Assembly (NCBI GenBank): GCA_005888515.1
Contig: VAZR01000273.1
Location: forward strand, 1 to 7,357
Length of the DNA: 7,357 nt
Source: Alphaproteobacteria bacterium
Lineage (GTDB): Bacteria; Pseudomonadota; Alphaproteobacteria; ATCC43930; CGMCC-115725
Direction: 5' to 3'
A program made the position numbers and the translations under genes. The notes beneath the pieces are model-generated. The model saw nothing but the letters and a program-made list of their open reading frames with translations. It was not told where the DNA came from and did not search any database. Below, in pieces: positions 5,039 to 7,357 of this stretch (position 1 is the first letter of the stretch; every line of letters begins with the position of its first letter).

Positions 5039-7056
5039 TTGACCGGCGAGCTGCTGCTCGAATTGTTGTCGGAGGAAATCCCAGCGCGGATGCAGCGCCG
5101 GGCCATCGAGGAACTGACTCGGCATTTGGATGAGTGGCTGCGGGTACACCGCATTCCTCCGACGGAGCCGATCCGCGGGTACGTGACCGCAAGGCGGCTC
5201 ACGGCAATCGTCAATGGCATTCCGAAACAATTGCCGGAGTCTAATGAGGAAAGACGTGGACCACGCGTCGGCGCACCGCAACAGGCGCTCGACGGTTTTC
5301 TGCGCTCGGTGGGATTAGATTCGGCCGAGCAGTGCGAAGTGCGCGATACCGGCCGCGGGGAATTCTATTTCGCCGTAATCCACCGCTCCGGCCGGGCTGC
5401 TGTCGAGGTCCTGCCCGATTTGATCTATTCCACCCTCATGGGCGTGGAGTGGCCGAAATCGATGCGCTTTCCGGCCGCCCGGTTAAGTTGGGTACGGCCG
5501 CTTACCTCGGTGCTGTGCCTGTTCGACGGGCAGGTGCTGCCATTGTCCCTCGATGAGGTGCCGGTCGGCCGCATGACGCGCGGGCACCGTTTCCTGTCGC
5601 AAGGGGAGATCGCGGTCGAGAACGCCGCGGATTACCTCGACCGGCTCGAAGCCGCCTATGTGATCCTCGACCAGGATCGCCGTCGCGACATCATCGCCGC
5701 CGATCTCGATCGTCTCGCGCAAAACGAGGGGCTGACCGTCAAGCCCGATCCCAGCCTGCTCGAAGAAGTACGCATCAGAAATATTTCTCTTGCCTCAAGC
5801 CCGACGGGTCGCTGGCGCCGCGCTTTTTGTTCGTCGCCAACAACCTGACCGCCGATGACGGCAAGACCATCGTCGCCGGCAACGAGCGCGTGTTGCGCGC
5901 CCGCCTCGCCGACGCCCGCTTCTTCTGGGACCAGGACCGCAAGGTCCGTCTCGAAGACCGCGTCGAAGCGCTCAAGGACCGCGTCTATTACGAAAAGCTC
6001 GGCACCGTGTACGACAAAGCGCGGCGAATGGAAGCGCTCGCCGAGTCTCTTGTCGCGTATGTTCCCGGAGCCGATGCCGCGCGCGCTCGCCGTGCAGCCC
6101 TCCTCGCGAAGGCTGATCTGTCAACCGGCATGGTCGGCGAGTTCCCCGAATTGCAAGGCACCATGGGTCGTTATTACGCGCTGCATGACGGAGCAGATGC
6201 GCGCGTTGCCGATGGAATCGCCGATCACTATAAACCGCTCGGGCCGAACGACATTTGCCCGACGGCGCCCGACAGCATCGTCGTCGCGCTCGCCGATAAG
6301 CTTGATGCCCTCGTAGCGTTTTTCTCTATCGGCGAGAAGCCGACCGGTTCTCGTGACCCGTTCGCGCTGCGACGCGCTGCGCTCGGCACAATCCGCCTGA
6401 TCCTGGAAAATGAACTGCGACTACCATTGATGTATGCCTTGCTGAAGGCCGCCGCAGCACGACGCCTTCGGATGGAGCATTCGTCAGCGGTGGCCACCGA
6501 ACTCCTGTCATTTGTTGCCGATCGGCTGAAGGTACATCTGCGTGAATCCGGTGTACGCCACGACCTGATTGCTGCCGCCTTCGAGCAGGTCGGAGTCATG
6601 GGAATTGCGCGACACGGAAAATACGAGGACGACCTCATCCGCTTATTGGCCAAGGTGGATGCTCTAAAGGCATTTCTGGGCACTGATGACGGCGCCAACC
6701 TGCTGATCGCGTATCGTCGAGCATCAAATATCGTCACGATTGAGGAACGACGTGACAAATTGCAGTACGGACAGGAATTTGATCGTAATCTTTTGAAGCA
6801 AGATGAAGAAACGGTCCTCGCTGCTAGTTTGCACACCATCGGTGGAGAAGTTAAGGAGGCTTTGAAGCGCGAAGATTTTCACGGCTCGATGAGATCCCTC
6901 GCACGGTTGCGCCGTCCGGTTGATGAATTTTTTGACAAGGTGACCGTTAATACGGATGCCGAGCAAGGCCAGTTACGAGTAAACCGATTGCGCCTCCTTA
7001 CGCGAATTCGCAACACAATGGATCAGGTCGCCGATTTCTCGCAGATCGAGGGGTGA
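5039..7056 (+). pseudogene. glyS: Glycyl-tRNA synthetase beta subunit, internal deletion and frameshift
   Basis: GlyS pairs with GlyQ and supplies tRNA recognition. The start is best placed at TTG 5039 (GGGAG at 5025-5029 lies 9 bases upstream), giving TGELLLELLSEEIPARMQ, the family N-terminus; TTG 5030 is an alternative. The first frame carries 244 good residues, including GPRVGAPQQALDGFL, WPKSMRF, SWVRPL and TRGHRFL, and ends in LLEEV. At 5769/5770 homology jumps frame to THQKYF, then FVANNLTAD, VAGNERVLRARLADARFFWDQDRK, LGTVYDKARR, MGRYYALHDG, DPFALRRAALG and RASNI, to the TGA at 7054-7056 (428 residues). About 30 residues that normally follow LLEEV (the VEWPVVL...PPEVLITSM block) are missing. 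The shift fits a loss of 3n+1 bases. Unshifted, the first frame stops at 5848. The joined pieces total about 672 residues; the E. coli protein has 689. Because the enzyme is essential, a sequence error is as likely as real decay. Confidence 0.9.
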
Positions 7057-7064
7057 GGCAACCT

Positions 7065-7357
7065 ATGGCGAAATGGGTCTACCGTTTTGGCCGCGGCGTT
7101 GCCGAGGGGCGGGGCGAGATGCGCAACCTGCTCGGCGGCAAGGGCGCCGGGCTTGCCGAGATGGCCAATCTCGGTCTGCCGGTGCCGCCCGGCTTTACGA
7201 TCACGACCGAGGTCTGCACCCATTTTTACGCGAACGGCAATACCTATCCGCCCGATCTGAAGGACCAGGTCGCCGATGCGCTGGCTGCTGTCGAGGAGAC
7301 GATCGGCGCGAGGTTTGGCGATCCGGAAAAGCCGCTGCTGGTGTCGGTGCGCTCCGG
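7065..7357 (+). CDS. ppdK: Pyruvate, phosphate dikinase, N-terminal part (runs off the window)
   Basis: The first 97 codons of PPDK, a cytoplasmic enzyme that interconverts pyruvate, ATP and phosphate with phosphoenolpyruvate, AMP and pyrophosphate. The visible part is the start of the N-terminal ATP-binding domain: WVYRFG (4-9), NLLGGKGAGLAEMANLGLPV (21-40) with the glycine- and lysine-containing nucleotide-binding segment, PPGFTITTEVC, and LLVSVRSG at the end, the start of the conserved SVRSGA motif. The ATG at 7065 has GAGG at 7055-7058, 6 bases upstream, and lies 8 bp after the glyS stop, so it is probably in the same operon. The glyQ-glyS-ppdK order is common in alphaproteobacteria. GC content rises sharply from the preceding glyS end. 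The C-terminal histidine and catalytic domains lie outside the window. Confidence 0.94.
   Translation, partial: MAKWVYRFGRGVAEGRGEMRNLLGGKGAGLAEMANLGLPVPPGFTITTEVCTHFYANGNTYPPDLKDQVADALAAVEETIGARFGDPEKPLLVSVRS

Noticed and set aside
4888..5042. ATG at 4888 as a start for glyS.
   Set aside because: It is out of frame with the GlyS sequence and its frame ends at 5042 after reading through the repeat.
5762..5787. Programmed ribosomal frameshift in glyS.
   Set aside because: A frame change alone would not supply the roughly 30 missing conserved residues, and no slippery heptamer or family precedent is seen; a deletion explains both facts.
6228..6839. 203-codon minus-strand frame opposite the glyS 3' part.
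   Set aside because: It lies antisense to conserved GlyS sequence; the serine/arginine-rich translation has no recognisable domain.
1..7357. CRISPR array, transposase or toxin-antitoxin genes.
   Set aside because: No regularly spaced direct repeats with spacers, no transposase motifs, and no small toxin-antitoxin pair were found on either strand.

Overview
The window is high-GC DNA (about 70% in most genes) carrying ordinary housekeeping genes of an alphaproteobacterium. A Rhodospirillales-like source fits best. The evidence is the order glyQ-glyS-ppdK, an S49 peptidase and a DUF2007/methyltransferase pair just upstream, a divergent polyprenyl diphosphate synthase, and REP-like palindromic elements of the kind common in alphaproteobacteria. 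This is inferred from family recognition and synteny; no search was run.

Left part, minus strand: a tRNA-Pro(CGG) gene with encoded CCA and a likely promoter, then a palindromic repeat, then a complete long-chain (ubiquinone side-chain type) polyprenyl diphosphate synthase. A divergent intergenic region of about 190 bp follows, and everything to its right reads on the plus strand.

Right part, plus strand: a small DUF2007 protein whose stop overlaps the GTG start of a TrmN6-like N6-adenine methyltransferase; a 140-bp double-hairpin repeat; an S49-family (SohB/SppA-like) peptidase gene with an internal deletion and frameshift; a small membrane-anchored four-cysteine protein; glyQ (glycyl-tRNA synthetase alpha); a second copy of the left-hand palindromic repeat, inverted; glyS (glycyl-tRNA synthetase beta), also with an internal deletion and frameshift; and the first 97 codons of ppdK (pyruvate, phosphate dikinase), which runs off the right edge. 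GlyQ and GlyS form the tetrameric bacterial glycyl-tRNA synthetase, and tRNA-Pro and the methyltransferase also concern translation or tRNA. The polyprenyl synthase feeds quinone synthesis and PpdK feeds central carbon metabolism.

I found no defence system, CRISPR array, transposase, or clearly new multi-gene system. The most notable observation is that two neighbouring genes (S49 peptidase and glyS) carry the same kind of lesion. Each has lost a conserved internal block of roughly 30-35 codons, is out of frame at the junction, and is otherwise well preserved. Because glyS is normally essential, a sequence or assembly error must be excluded before either gene is called a true pseudogene. Other points of interest are the repeat placed inside the glyQ-glyS operon with a TTG start for glyS, and a sharp drop in GC content in the 3' part of glyS.
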